From JBBQKI01 sp038326725 (GTDB lineage: Bacteria > Bacteroidota > Bacteroidia > Flavobacteriales > Flavobacteriaceae): a DNA stretch of 36,130 nt. The notes under the pieces are model-generated. The model saw only the letters and a program-made list of their open reading frames with translations, was not told the origin of the DNA and ran no database searches. The translations under genes and the position numbers were made by a program. This document shows, one piece after another, positions 8,023 through 15,595 of the stretch (position 1 is its first letter; every line of letters begins with the position of its first letter). The stretch covers positions 1 to 36,130 of the forward strand of contig JBBQKI010000022.1 in NCBI GenBank assembly GCA_038326725.1. Reading direction: 5' to 3'.

Positions 8023-8042
8023 ACAATTATATAAATAATTGT
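8023..8042. repeat. AT-rich inverted repeat upstream of the lipoprotein
   Basis: ACAATTAT (8023-8030) and ATAATTGT (8035-8042) form perfect 8-bp arms around ATAA. It may be a weak end-of-transcript hairpin for rluF or an operator; without GC pairs a terminator role is doubtful. Confidence 0.3.
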
Positions 8043-8073
8043 TTATTTTATATTATTAAAGTTAAAAATTTGC

Positions 8074-8088
8074 AAAAAAAAAAAAAAA
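8074..8088 (+). repeat. 15-nt poly(A) tract upstream of the lipoprotein gene
   Basis: Fifteen consecutive adenines end 42 bases before the ATG at 8131. Tracts of this length are prone to slippage, and A-tracts close to promoters affect bending and polymerase binding. Confidence 0.8.
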
Positions 8089-8130
8089 TGAATTAGTTTT
8101 ATTAAATGTTTAACTATTCAATAACATATT

Positions 8131-8769
8131 ATGAAAAAAATCCTATGTTTAATCTGTATTGCTTTGCTATCGTTCGCCTGCAGCAAAGAGAATGAGGCTG
8201 TTCCAAAAACCGATTTTTCATTAGAAATAAATGAAATGTCAGAAAACACATTGTATAAAGGCTTGTTAAAGTCCGATGATGGGAAGGGAGTAACTATTAC
8301 TTGCCAAGGAAGTTGTAGTTGCCAAACTGTTTGGCAAATAGGGAGCGATGTGGTTACATGTTCATGCACTCCATGCAATATGCATGTTATCTTTGACAAG
8401 CTTCAAACTGGTGGCAAAGGGAATGCGGAGCTCGAAGAGCAATACAATTCTTTGATCCAGTCTGAATTCTTTAAAAAATCCAAGTCCCATTTGGATGATT
8501 ATCTCACAAAAGAATTGGGCCTTACCGGATCTATAGAGGTTATCACAATGAAATTTCAAGCTGACAGCGATCACGAAATAATGACCATAACCTTTAAAAC
8601 CCCTAGTGGCGAAGAGGAAACACTATTAAGCGTATACAACACGCAATTAAAAACGACCTATGTGATAAATTGCACCGGTAATTGCGGTTGTATGCCTCAA
8701 TATAATTTAGAAACACATATTGCCTCCTGTAGTTGTTCTCCGTGTAATCTAACTGTTTCTCAAAAATAG
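8131..8769 (+). CDS. Lipoprotein with duplicated six-Cys module
   Basis: I do not recognise this 212-residue protein. Residues 1-17 are a lipoprotein signal (LLSFAC, lipidated Cys17). Two matching cysteine modules follow: C58, C62, C64, C77, C79, C82 and C181, C185, C187, C200, C202, C205. Both have the spacing C-x3-C-x-C-x12-C-x-C-x2-C, and they share the phrases CxGxC and CSCxPCN. A charged, probably alpha/beta linker of about 100 residues separates them. In the cell envelope such cysteines would form disulfides or bind a metal such as copper or an iron centre; the sequence does not decide which. The gene is monocistronic: a strong terminator follows 20 bases after the stop. Confidence 0.8.
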   Translation: MKKILCLICIALLSFACSKENEAVPKTDFSLEINEMSENTLYKGLLKSDDGKGVTITCQGSCSCQTVWQIGSDVVTCSCTPCNMHVIFDKLQTGGKGNAELEEQYNSLIQSEFFKKSKSHLDDYLTKELGLTGSIEVITMKFQADSDHEIMTITFKTPSGEEETLLSVYNTQLKTTYVINCTGNCGCMPQYNLETHIASCSCSPCNLTVSQK

Positions 8770-8788
8770 CATTGAAAATTTCTTAAGT

Positions 8789-8815
8789 AAAAGGGGCTAT
8801 AAAAGCCCCTTTTTT
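8789..8815 (+). terminator. Intrinsic terminator of the Cys-rich lipoprotein gene
   Basis: AAAAGGGGCT pairs with AGCCCCTTTT around a loop of about five bases (ATAAA), and a run of six T follows the last C pairs. GC-rich stem plus T-run is a textbook intrinsic terminator. Confidence 0.9.
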
Positions 8816-8883
8816 AATGAAAAATACTTTCCATGAATTGTATTGTGTAGTTTGTACTGTAAAAAATGAGCTTTTCAATCCCG

Positions 8884-8920
8884 AAAATAAAAAACCGCGT
8901 ACCGATTGAGTAGCACGCGG
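8884..8920 (-). terminator. Orphan GC-rich hairpin with T-run, minus strand
   Basis: Read on the minus strand, CCGCGTGC pairs with GTACGCGG (one G-U pair) around a 10-base loop, followed by TTTTTTATTTT. This looks like an intrinsic terminator, but the nearest minus-strand gene, sucC, already has its own terminator at 9110-9144. It may be a back-up terminator or the 3' end of a small RNA starting inside 8921-9109. The sequence just before it (TTGGTTAGTTAGTTGATAA) carries stops in all frames. Confidence 0.55.
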
Positions 8921-9109
8921 CAATTATCAACTAACTAACCAAATTAAATTTCAATTACGAAATCTCAATCATTCTCTTTCAATCTTTTAAGTAATGGAAA
9001 CCTGAATAATCCTCATTGATTCTATAAACAAAATTCGTTTAATTATGGTGGAATTTTCCCACAGTAATGCTAAAAGTTTCCTAATTAAAGATTAAATTTT
9101 TCATTTTGG
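8921..9109. other. Gene-free stretch between two terminators
   Basis: I see no ORF, promoter box or repeat that I can support here. It lies between the orphan hairpin and the sucC terminator, and is ordinary AT-rich intergenic DNA unless a small minus-strand RNA starts in it. Confidence 0.5.
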
Positions 9110-9144
9110 AAATAAAAAAAACCTCCCTTATAAAAGGAAGGTTT
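9110..9144 (-). terminator. Intrinsic terminator of sucC
   Basis: On the minus strand AAACCTTCCTT pairs with AAGGGAGGTTT (one mismatch) around a short AT loop, followed by TTTTTTTTATTT. It lies 24 bases after the sucC stop. Confidence 0.85.
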
Positions 9145-9167
9145 ATAGAATAAAATAAATTGTTTGT

Positions 9168-10358
9168 TTAAGAAAGTACAGCCTGAACTTTATCCGCTGC
9201 TTCCTGAAATTCGATGGCACTTTGAACATCCAGGCCGCTGTCATCCAAAAGTTTTTTGGCAATATCAGCATTGGTGCCCTGCAGGCGTACAATTATTGGA
9301 ATTTTTATGTCCCCAATATTTTTATAGGCCTCGATAATTCCATTTGCAACACGATCGCAACGTACAATTCCCCCAAAAATATTGATCAAAATTGCTTTTA
9401 CCTTCGGATCCTTCAATATAAGTTTAAAAGCTGCTTCCACCCTCTCGGCATCAGCGGTGCCGCCCACATCCAAAAAGTTTGCGGGTTCGCCCCCAGCTTG
9501 TTTTATCAAATCCATTGTGGCCATGGCCAAGCCTGCGCCGTTTACCATGCAGCCCACGTTTCCGTCAAGGTCAACATAATTTAAACCCACAGCTTTGGCT
9601 TCAACTTCCACGGGGTTTTCTTCCCGAATGTCACGCATTTCAGCATAATCTTTATGGCGGAACAGGGCATTTTCGTCCAAGGTTACTTTTGCATCAACGG
9701 CAATGATACGGTCATCGCTTGTTTTTAAAACAGGGTTTATTTCGAAAAGTGAAGCATCGGAACCGGTGTAAGCTTTATATAATGCAGGTACAAAATTTGT
9801 CATTTCTTTAAAGGCTTTCCCGCTCAAACCTAAATTGAAGGCAATTTTTCGGGCCTGAAAACCCTGCAATCCCACTGAGGGATCTATTTCTTCGGTAAAT
9901 ATTAAATGTGGGGTTTCTTCGGCAACGGTTTCAATATCCATCCCGCCTTCGGTGGAATAAACAATCATGTTCCTTCCTGTGGCACGGTTCAGCAAAACAC
10001 TCATATAAAATTCGGAAGTTTCGCTTTCGCCCGGATAATATACATCTTCGGCAATCAACACTTGGTGTACTTTTTTACCTTCCGCACTCGTCTGAGGGGT
10101 TATCAGGTTCATCCCTATAATCTTCCCAGCAATTTCTTCAACTTCTTTAAGGTTTTTGGCAAGTTTCACCCCACCCCCTTTTCCTCGGCCCCCGGCATGG
10201 ACCTGGGCTTTTATCACGTGCCATGAAGTACCCGTTTCCTCGGTGAGTTTTTTTGCAGCTGCTACTGCTTCTTGGGCGGTTGCGGCAACAATTCCGCGTT
10301 GGGTTTCAACGCCAAAGCTCTTCAATATTTCTTTTCCCTGATATTCGTGTATATTCAT
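9168..10358 (-). CDS. sucC: Succinyl-CoA synthetase beta subunit
   Basis: SucC, with the alpha subunit SucD, makes succinate and ATP or GTP from succinyl-CoA in the TCA cycle. The 396-residue length is standard. The N terminus MNIHEYQGKEILKSFGV is the usual ATP-grasp_2 start, and VHAGGRGKGGGVK is the nucleotide-binding loop near residues 53-65. The C-terminal CoA-ligase part has FLDVGGTADAERV and INIFGGIVRCDRVANGI, the latter close to the active-site histidine loop of the partner subunit. sucD is not adjacent, as is common in Bacteroidota. The gene is monocistronic, with its own -33/-7 promoter and terminator, and divergent from lysA. Confidence 0.97.
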   Translation of the reverse strand: MNIHEYQGKEILKSFGVETQRGIVAATAQEAVAAAKKLTEETGTSWHVIKAQVHAGGRGKGGGVKLAKNLKEVEEIAGKIIGMNLITPQTSAEGKKVHQVLIAEDVYYPGESETSEFYMSVLLNRATGRNMIVYSTEGGMDIETVAEETPHLIFTEEIDPSVGLQGFQARKIAFNLGLSGKAFKEMTNFVPALYKAYTGSDASLFEINPVLKTSDDRIIAVDAKVTLDENALFRHKDYAEMRDIREENPVEVEAKAVGLNYVDLDGNVGCMVNGAGLAMATMDLIKQAGGEPANFLDVGGTADAERVEAAFKLILKDPKVKAILINIFGGIVRCDRVANGIIEAYKNIGDIKIPIIVRLQGTNADIAKKLLDDSGLDVQSAIEFQEAADKVQAVLS

Positions 10359-10378
10359 TTCGCTGTATTTATGGATGG

Positions 10379-10410
10379 CAAAAATAACACAAGTTGGCCG
10401 ATTGAACCAA
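10379..10410 (-). promoter_or_regulatory. sucC promoter with both -33 and -7 elements
   Basis: On the minus strand TTG (10410-10408) is followed after 21 bases by TATTTTTG (10386-10379), matching the Bacteroidota TTG-N17-23-TAnnTTTG promoter. The leader to the ATG at 10358 would be about 15 bases. Confidence 0.7.
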
Positions 10411-10526
10411 TCTTTATTGGAGAGTTTCCAATATAAAAATGTTCCCGTTCATTTTAAGCTTAAATTAAGGGGCATTTGCAGAATACAGATTATTTTTACG
10501 CCCAATTTATTTTAAAAAAAACTTTA

Positions 10527-11747
10527 ATGAAGAATCAGGACCTTTTAAGAATTGTGGAAGAATTCGATACCCCAGTTTATGTTTATGATGCTGCTATTAT
10601 TGAAAAACAATACAAACGCTTGAGTGCGGCCTTTAAAAAGGTAAAAAATGTGAAAATCCATTATGCTGTAAAGGCCTTGTCCAATATATCTGTTTTAAAA
10701 TTGCTCAATTACTTGGGCAGTGGGCTGGACACCGTTTCCATCCAAGAAGTGTGGTTGGGGCTGGAAGCGGGTGCGCTTCCGCAAGATATTATTTACACCC
10801 CCAATGGCATTTCCATGGAAGAAATTGAAATGGCCGCAAAACTTGGGGTTCAGATTAATATAGACAACCTTTCCATTATGGAGCAATTTGGCACAAAGCA
10901 TCCGGACATACCAGTTTGCATACGAATAAACCCGCACGTAATGGCTGGCGGGAACACCAATATTTCGGTGGGCCACATTGACAGTAAATTCGGAATTTCC
11001 ATCCACCAAATGCCCCACATAAAACGCATTGTGGAAAATACGGGAATGAAGATAAATGGCATACACATGCACACGGGTAGTGATATTTTGGATATTGAAG
11101 TTTTCCTGTATGCTTCCGAAATTTTATTTGAAGCAGCCAAAAACTTTGACCAACTTGACTTCATCGACTTTGGAAGCGGTTTTAAAGTGCCCTATAAAGA
11201 AGGAGATATTGAAACCGATGTGGAAGAATTGGGAGAAAAACTCAGCAAGCGCTTCAATGAATTTTGCAAAGAATATGGAAAAGAGCTCACCCTTGCCTTT
11301 GAACCCGGTAAGTTTTTGGTGAGCGAGGCTGGGAAATTCCTAGTAAAGGTTAACGTGATAAAACAGACCACTTCCACCGTGTTCGCACAAGTTGATAGCG
11401 GTTTCAATCATTTAATACGGCCCATGCTTTATGGCTCGCAGCACGAAATAATCAACATTTCGCATCCAAAAAAACGCGACAGGTTTTATACCGTAACGGG
11501 ATATATTTGCGAAACGGACACGTTTGCGAACAACCGCCGGATTGCTGAAATTTCGGAAGGGGATATTTTGGCGTTCCACAACGCGGGGGCATATTGTTTT
11601 ACGATGGCGAGCAATTACAACTCCCGTTTTCGACCCGCGGAAGTGTTATGGCATAAGGGGGAAGCCCACTTGATAAGGAAAAGGGAAACTTTTGAGGATA
11701 TTATAAAAAACCAAGTTACTATGAAATTTAAAGATGTGAAAATTTAG
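10527..11747 (+). CDS. lysA: Diaminopimelate decarboxylase
   Basis: LysA is the PLP enzyme that converts meso-diaminopimelate to lysine, the last step of lysine synthesis. I chose the ATG at 10527 (406 residues). The frame can be extended to a TTG at 10476, but that adds 17 residues unlike the family N terminus, whereas MKNQDLLRIVEEFDTPVYVYD is typical. The PLP lysine is K49 in HYAVKAL. HMHTGSDI and DFGSGFKVPY are the phosphate-binding barrel motifs. ICETDTFA supplies the Cys and Glu of the second active-site half, and GAYCFTMASNYNSR is near the C terminus. It is alone on its strand, between divergent sucC and the cold-shock gene. Confidence 0.95.
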   Translation: MKNQDLLRIVEEFDTPVYVYDAAIIEKQYKRLSAAFKKVKNVKIHYAVKALSNISVLKLLNYLGSGLDTVSIQEVWLGLEAGALPQDIIYTPNGISMEEIEMAAKLGVQINIDNLSIMEQFGTKHPDIPVCIRINPHVMAGGNTNISVGHIDSKFGISIHQMPHIKRIVENTGMKINGIHMHTGSDILDIEVFLYASEILFEAAKNFDQLDFIDFGSGFKVPYKEGDIETDVEELGEKLSKRFNEFCKEYGKELTLAFEPGKFLVSEAGKFLVKVNVIKQTTSTVFAQVDSGFNHLIRPMLYGSQHEIINISHPKKRDRFYTVTGYICETDTFANNRRIAEISEGDILAFHNAGAYCFTMASNYNSRFRPAEVLWHKGEAHLIRKRETFEDIIKNQVTMKFKDVKI

Positions 11748-11763
11748 TGATTATGGCTTTTTC

Positions 11764-11795
11764 TTAAAATTAAAGTGTTAAAGCTTTTATTTTAA
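11764..11795 (+). terminator. AT-only hairpin after lysA, weak terminator candidate
   Basis: TTAAAATTAAAG (11764-11775) and CTTTTATTTTAA (11784-11795) pair at 11 of 12 positions around an 8-base loop. The stem has almost no GC, so termination is uncertain. It also lies just upstream of the cold-shock promoter box. Confidence 0.3.
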
Positions 11796-11806
11796 CTTTT
11801 TAATTC

Positions 11807-11814
11807 TATCTTTG
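11807..11814 (+). promoter_or_regulatory. Candidate -7 box of the cold-shock gene
   Basis: TATCTTTG fits TAnnTTTG. It lies 30 bases before the ATG, giving a leader of about 25 bases. That is shorter than the long regulatory leader of E. coli cspA. Confidence 0.5.
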
Positions 11815-11844
11815 CCGCTTATATAAATATTTTAATTTTTAACA

Positions 11845-12036
11845 ATGAACAAAGGAACAGTAAAATTTTTCAACGATACCAAAGGATTTGGTTTTATCAC
11901 TGAAGAAGGATCAAACAAAGAACATTTTGTACACATCTCCGGATTAATCGACGAAGTTCGTGAAGGTGATGAAGTAGAATTTGATCTACAAGAAGGTAAA
12001 AAAGGATTAAACGCGGTAAACGTAAAAGTAATTTAA
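11845..12036 (+). CDS. Cold-shock domain protein, CspA family
   Basis: This 63-residue single cold-shock domain protein is an RNA/ssDNA-binding OB fold that melts RNA structure and can act as an antiterminator. RNP1 is KGFGFI at residues 13-18, and the RNP2-like HFVHI is at 27-31. One aromatic residue of the usual RNP2 VFVH form is kept (F28). Conserved FFNDTKGFGFI and EGKKGLNAVNV fit the family. A two-residue gap or deletion relative to E. coli CspA is compatible with its shorter length. It has its own promoter box and a strong terminator, so it is monocistronic. Confidence 0.95.
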   Translation: MNKGTVKFFNDTKGFGFITEEGSNKEHFVHISGLIDEVREGDEVEFDLQEGKKGLNAVNVKVI

Positions 12037-12066
12037 TATTTACGCATTGACTTTTTTTTAAACACA

Positions 12067-12093
12067 AAACCCCTCAAAAGAGGGGTTTTTTTT
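12067..12093 (+). terminator. Intrinsic terminator of the cold-shock gene
   Basis: AAACCCCTC pairs perfectly with GAGGGGTTT around AAAA, followed by a run of eight T. It lies 31 bases after the stop. Confidence 0.92.
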
Positions 12094-12198
12094 ATGAGTG
12101 ATATTTTTCTTAATGTTGGTTATTCCTGAAAACTTTCACGGGTTTAACTTTTTAGTATTAAAATTTGAATTACATTTAAATTACCTTCATTTAATTCC

Positions 12199-13656
12199 AT
12201 GAACAAATTCATTGTTGTTGACAATCCCAAAAACTGGGATTTTTTTGGCAGGGCAATTCAAGTAATATCCAGTCAGGATTATTTGACCAACCCAAAATAT
12301 TCAAAATCAAAGAACATCCGCATCTTCAACCTTTGCAGGGATTATTCCTATCAATCCAAAGGATATTACGTTTCCCTTTTGGCGGAAGCCCGGGGGCATT
12401 TGCCCCTTCCAACAATTAAAAACTTGGTGGATTTAAGGGAACCAAAATTGGTGCGCTTGGTTTCGGAGGAATTTGATGAATTGATCCAGCAAAGTTTAAA
12501 AAACATAAAATCAAGAGAATTCACGCTAAGTATTTATTTTGGGCAAAACGTGGCCAGCAAATACAAGGAATTGAGCGCAATGTTTCACCGGCATTTCCAA
12601 ATTCCTTTTCTTCGGATAAAATTTGTTTACAACCACCGTTGGAACATTCAAAATATTCGCGCCATTTCTACTTCTGAAATCCCCGCCGAACATAAGGAAA
12701 GTGTTTATCAATTCGCGTTGCAGTACTTTTCCAAGAAGCGTTATGACACCCCAAAACAATCCAAGGCTATTTATGACTTGGCCATCTTGGTACAAGAAAA
12801 TGATCCTGCCCCACCGAGCAATCCAAAAGGCATCAAAAAATTCGTGGAAGCCGCAGAAAAGCTTGATTTTTATGTGGAAGTGATCGGCCCAAAAGACCTT
12901 TCTCGTCTTTCGGCATTTGATGCGCTACTAATCCGTCAAAGTACTGAGGTAAATAATGAGGCTTATGCTTTTGCGCGGAAAGCACTTCAAGAAAATATTG
13001 CCATTGTTGATTATCCTGTTGCCATTTTAAAATGCTGTAACAAGGTTTTCATGGCCGAAGCTATGCAAAACGCGGGAATCCCTTCCCCAAAAACCATCAT
13101 TATACACCAAGACAATATTGAAGATGCCCTAAAAACAGTGGGGCTACCCTGTGTATTGAAAGCCCCGGATTCCACATTTTCCTTTGGGGTGAAAAAAGCC
13201 AAAACCGAACAAGAATACTACGCATTGGTAAAAAAAATGCTAAAAAAATCGGACCTCATTATTGCACAGGAATTTTGTTATTCGGAATTTGATTGGCGCA
13301 TCGGGGTTTTGGATGGGGGTGCATTTTTCGCCTGCAAATACTACATGGCACCGGACCATTGGCAAATCTACAATTGGAGCGCAAAAATAAAAGATGATCA
13401 ATTGGGAAATGCAGATTGCATGGCCATTGAAGACGTGCCGAAAAATATTTTGGAAACCGCCCTCGATACCGCTAAGATAATGGGGTTGGGCTTATACGGC
13501 ATTGATATAAAAGAAGTGAACGGCAAACCCTTGGTTATCGAAATCAATGACAATCCCAATATGGATGCCGGAGTGGAAGACCGGTTTTATGGGGATATTA
13601 TTTATACTAAAGTAATTGAAGCTTTGATTAAAAGGATCGAGCAAAATTCAAATTAA
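12199..13656 (+). CDS. RLAN-domain RimK-like ATP-grasp ligase
   Basis: This 485-residue protein couples an N-terminal RimK-like ATP-grasp-associated domain (RLAN, about residues 1-160) to a C-terminal ATP-grasp ligase of the RimK type (about 200-480). ATP-grasp ligases of this group join a carboxylate to an amine through an acyl phosphate. Visible parts are VLKAPDSTFSFGVKKA (ATP-binding lysine and flexible loop, about residue 317 on), LIIAQEFCYSEFDWRIGV, and the metal site GKPLVIEINDNPNMDAG at about 441-457. It is the first gene of a three-gene operon, 35 bases before a GCS2-like ligase. The partner genes suggest a small amide or peptide product. Substrates are not known. Confidence 0.85.
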   Translation: MNKFIVVDNPKNWDFFGRAIQVISSQDYLTNPKYSKSKNIRIFNLCRDYSYQSKGYYVSLLAEARGHLPLPTIKNLVDLREPKLVRLVSEEFDELIQQSLKNIKSREFTLSIYFGQNVASKYKELSAMFHRHFQIPFLRIKFVYNHRWNIQNIRAISTSEIPAEHKESVYQFALQYFSKKRYDTPKQSKAIYDLAILVQENDPAPPSNPKGIKKFVEAAEKLDFYVEVIGPKDLSRLSAFDALLIRQSTEVNNEAYAFARKALQENIAIVDYPVAILKCCNKVFMAEAMQNAGIPSPKTIIIHQDNIEDALKTVGLPCVLKAPDSTFSFGVKKAKTEQEYYALVKKMLKKSDLIIAQEFCYSEFDWRIGVLDGGAFFACKYYMAPDHWQIYNWSAKIKDDQLGNADCMAIEDVPKNILETALDTAKIMGLGLYGIDIKEVNGKPLVIEINDNPNMDAGVEDRFYGDIIYTKVIEALIKRIEQNSN

Positions 13657-13691
13657 AGCATAAGCCCCACTTTTAAATAAATTAATTTATA

Positions 13692-14912
13692 ATGAAGTTC
13701 CGCCTTTTTGAAGTAACAGGTATCGAATTGGAATACATGATCGTAAACCGTAGCAGCTTGAAAATACAGCCAATCGTGGATCAATTGCTTAGCCTAAAAA
13801 ATGGTAGCCTCACCGCAGATGTTGATAATGGAAAAATTTCTTGGAGCAATGAACTTGTGGCTCACGTTGTGGAACTCAAAACCAACGGACCGACCAAAAG
13901 CCTCGAGAATTTAGCAGAAGCATTTCATCAAAATATTCTGGAAATGAATTCCATTCTGCAAAATTTGGATGCCTGTCTTTTGCCCTCAGCGGCCCATCCC
14001 ACGATGGAACCCGACACCGAGATGCAACTTTGGAAACACAATTATAGCGAAGTGTACAGTTTGTACAACCAAATCTTTGATTGCAAGGGCCACGGTTGGA
14101 GCAATGTGCAAAGCATGCACATCAATCTGCCTTTTTTTGACGATGCCGAATTTGAAAAACTACATGCTGCCATCCGGGTTTTACTCCCCATAATGCCAGC
14201 CCTGAGCGCCAGTTCACCCATTTTTGACGGCCAGCAAACGGGCTTTAAGGACGCTCGTTTAGAAGTTTATAAAATCAATCAAAAGGAAATCCCGGTGTTG
14301 ACCGGAAAGGTAATTCCCGAGCAGGTTTTTTCGGAGGAAGATTATTACAAAATCATTTTTAACCCCATAAACGAAGCCATAAAACCTTATGACCCGAACG
14401 AAATTTTGGAACATTATTTTTTAAATTCCCGCGGCGCTATCGCCCGATTTGACCGGAATGCCATTGAAATCCGCGTGCTCGATGTGCAGGAATGCCCAAA
14501 AGCAGATATTGCCATAGCAGTGTTGATCATTGAAACGCTAAAATTTTTAACCACTGAGAAATGGTCTCCGCTTGCGGAACAAAAAAAATGGCATGAAAAT
14601 GATTTAAAAATTATTTTGGACGCCGTTATTAAAAATGGGGAAGAAACCATCATAGAAAATAGTGAGTATTTGAAATTGTTTGGGTTGAATGAAGCAATTT
14701 CTGCCGGAAAATTTTGGAGCAATATCTATCAACGTACAAAAGAAAATATACCTCAAACCCACCGGAAAGTTTTGGAAACAATATTGAAGGAAGGGAGTCT
14801 TTCCACACGGATTTTAAGAGCGGTGAACGAGGATTTTTCATCTGAAAATTTGATTAGGGTTTACAAAAAACTAGCAGAAAGCCTTGCTGGAAATAAAATT
14901 TTTGTTCCATGA
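13692..14912 (+). CDS. GCS2-like carboxylate-amine ligase
   Basis: This 406-residue enzyme of the glutamate-cysteine ligase 2 (GCS2/YbdK) superfamily has the glutamine-synthetase-like fold and uses ATP to couple an amino-acid carboxylate to an amine. It starts with FRLFEVTGIELEYMIV; the ELEY acidic pair is a metal ligand of the fold. SNELVAHVVELKTNGP is the next hallmark near residues 56-71, and QSMHINLPFFDD and ARFDRNAIEIRVLDVQECP are typical of the family. A classical gamma-glutamylcysteine role is unlikely to be the main one here: there is no gshB neighbour, and the genome carries bacillithiol synthesis (bshC). The 3' end overlaps the next gene by four bases (ATGA), so the two are translationally coupled. 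Confidence 0.85.
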   Translation: MKFRLFEVTGIELEYMIVNRSSLKIQPIVDQLLSLKNGSLTADVDNGKISWSNELVAHVVELKTNGPTKSLENLAEAFHQNILEMNSILQNLDACLLPSAAHPTMEPDTEMQLWKHNYSEVYSLYNQIFDCKGHGWSNVQSMHINLPFFDDAEFEKLHAAIRVLLPIMPALSASSPIFDGQQTGFKDARLEVYKINQKEIPVLTGKVIPEQVFSEEDYYKIIFNPINEAIKPYDPNEILEHYFLNSRGAIARFDRNAIEIRVLDVQECPKADIAIAVLIIETLKFLTTEKWSPLAEQKKWHENDLKIILDAVIKNGEETIIENSEYLKLFGLNEAISAGKFWSNIYQRTKENIPQTHRKVLETILKEGSLSTRILRAVNEDFSSENLIRVYKKLAESLAGNKIFVP

Positions 14913-15595
14913 AACTGGTTTTGAGTTGCGAGCATGGCGGCAATGAAATTCCGGGAAAATACCAAAACTTGTTTTTGGGAAAAGAAGAAGTTTTGAAAAC
15001 CCATCGGGGTTTTGATTTCGGGACTTTAGATTTGTTTGAACATTTAAAAACCATTGTAGTCTTTTCCAAAAGCAATAGCGTGAGCCGTTTATTGATTGAT
15101 TGCAACCGCTCTTTACAGCACCCCAAATTATTTTCAGAATTCACCAAAGATTTGTCGCTTTCCGAAAAAGAAAATATTATTCAAAAGTACTATTTGGCAT
15201 ACCGGTTTCCGATTGAAAAATTCATTCAAAATGAAATAGAAAAGAGAAATAAAATATTTCATATTTCGCTACATTCTTTTACCCCAGAATTAAATGAAGA
15301 AACCCGCAATAACGATATTGGCCTGCTTTACGACCCAAAAAGATTCCGGGAAAAAGAATTGTGCAAAGCTTTGAAACTTCAATTATTGGATCAAAGCCCT
15401 GATTTAAAAATAAGATTTAATTATCCTTATTTGGGTACGGCAGATGGTTTTACTAGTTATCTTCGGAAAAAATTTCCCTCAAATTATTTTGGGATTGAGT
15501 TGGAAATTAATCAAGCCTTGGTTTCCAACGGAACATTTTCGAATTCCTTGAAGGCCCAGATAAAGCATGCATTTTCAAGAATTATGCAGAAATGA
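14909..15595 (+). CDS. N-formylglutamate amidohydrolase-like enzyme
   Basis: This 228-residue protein is of the N-formylglutamate amidohydrolase (FGase, PF05013) family, zinc-dependent amidases related to carboxypeptidases. Motifs seen are LSCEHGGNEIP at residues 5-15 (His and Glu as candidate metal ligands), THRGFDFGT, SRLLIDCNRS, HISLHSFTP with the other probable zinc histidine, and the late GIELEINQALV. The known hut-pathway FGase is longer, and no hut gene is nearby. In this operon it more likely trims or hydrolyses the amide made by the two upstream ligases, or works as a ligase-coupled editing step; that is inference. The 3' end overlaps the convergent oxygenase gene by 21 bases. Confidence 0.8.
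   Translation: MKLVLSCEHGGNEIPGKYQNLFLGKEEVLKTHRGFDFGTLDLFEHLKTIVVFSKSNSVSRLLIDCNRSLQHPKLFSEFTKDLSLSEKENIIQKYYLAYRFPIEKFIQNEIEKRNKIFHISLHSFTPELNEETRNNDIGLLYDPKRFREKELCKALKLQLLDQSPDLKIRFNYPYLGTADGFTSYLRKKFPSNYFGIELEINQALVSNGTFSNSLKAQIKHAFSRIMQK

Noticed and set aside
8023..8042. Intrinsic terminator of rluF
   Set aside because: The hairpin has only two GC pairs and no T-run, so it is listed as an inverted repeat instead.
9222..9706. Open frames opposite sucC
   Set aside because: They are shadow frames of a certain sucC; the residue composition is Cys- and His-rich noise.
10476..10526. N-terminal extension of lysA from TTG
   Set aside because: The added 17 residues do not fit LysA, and the ATG at 10527 gives the family N terminus.
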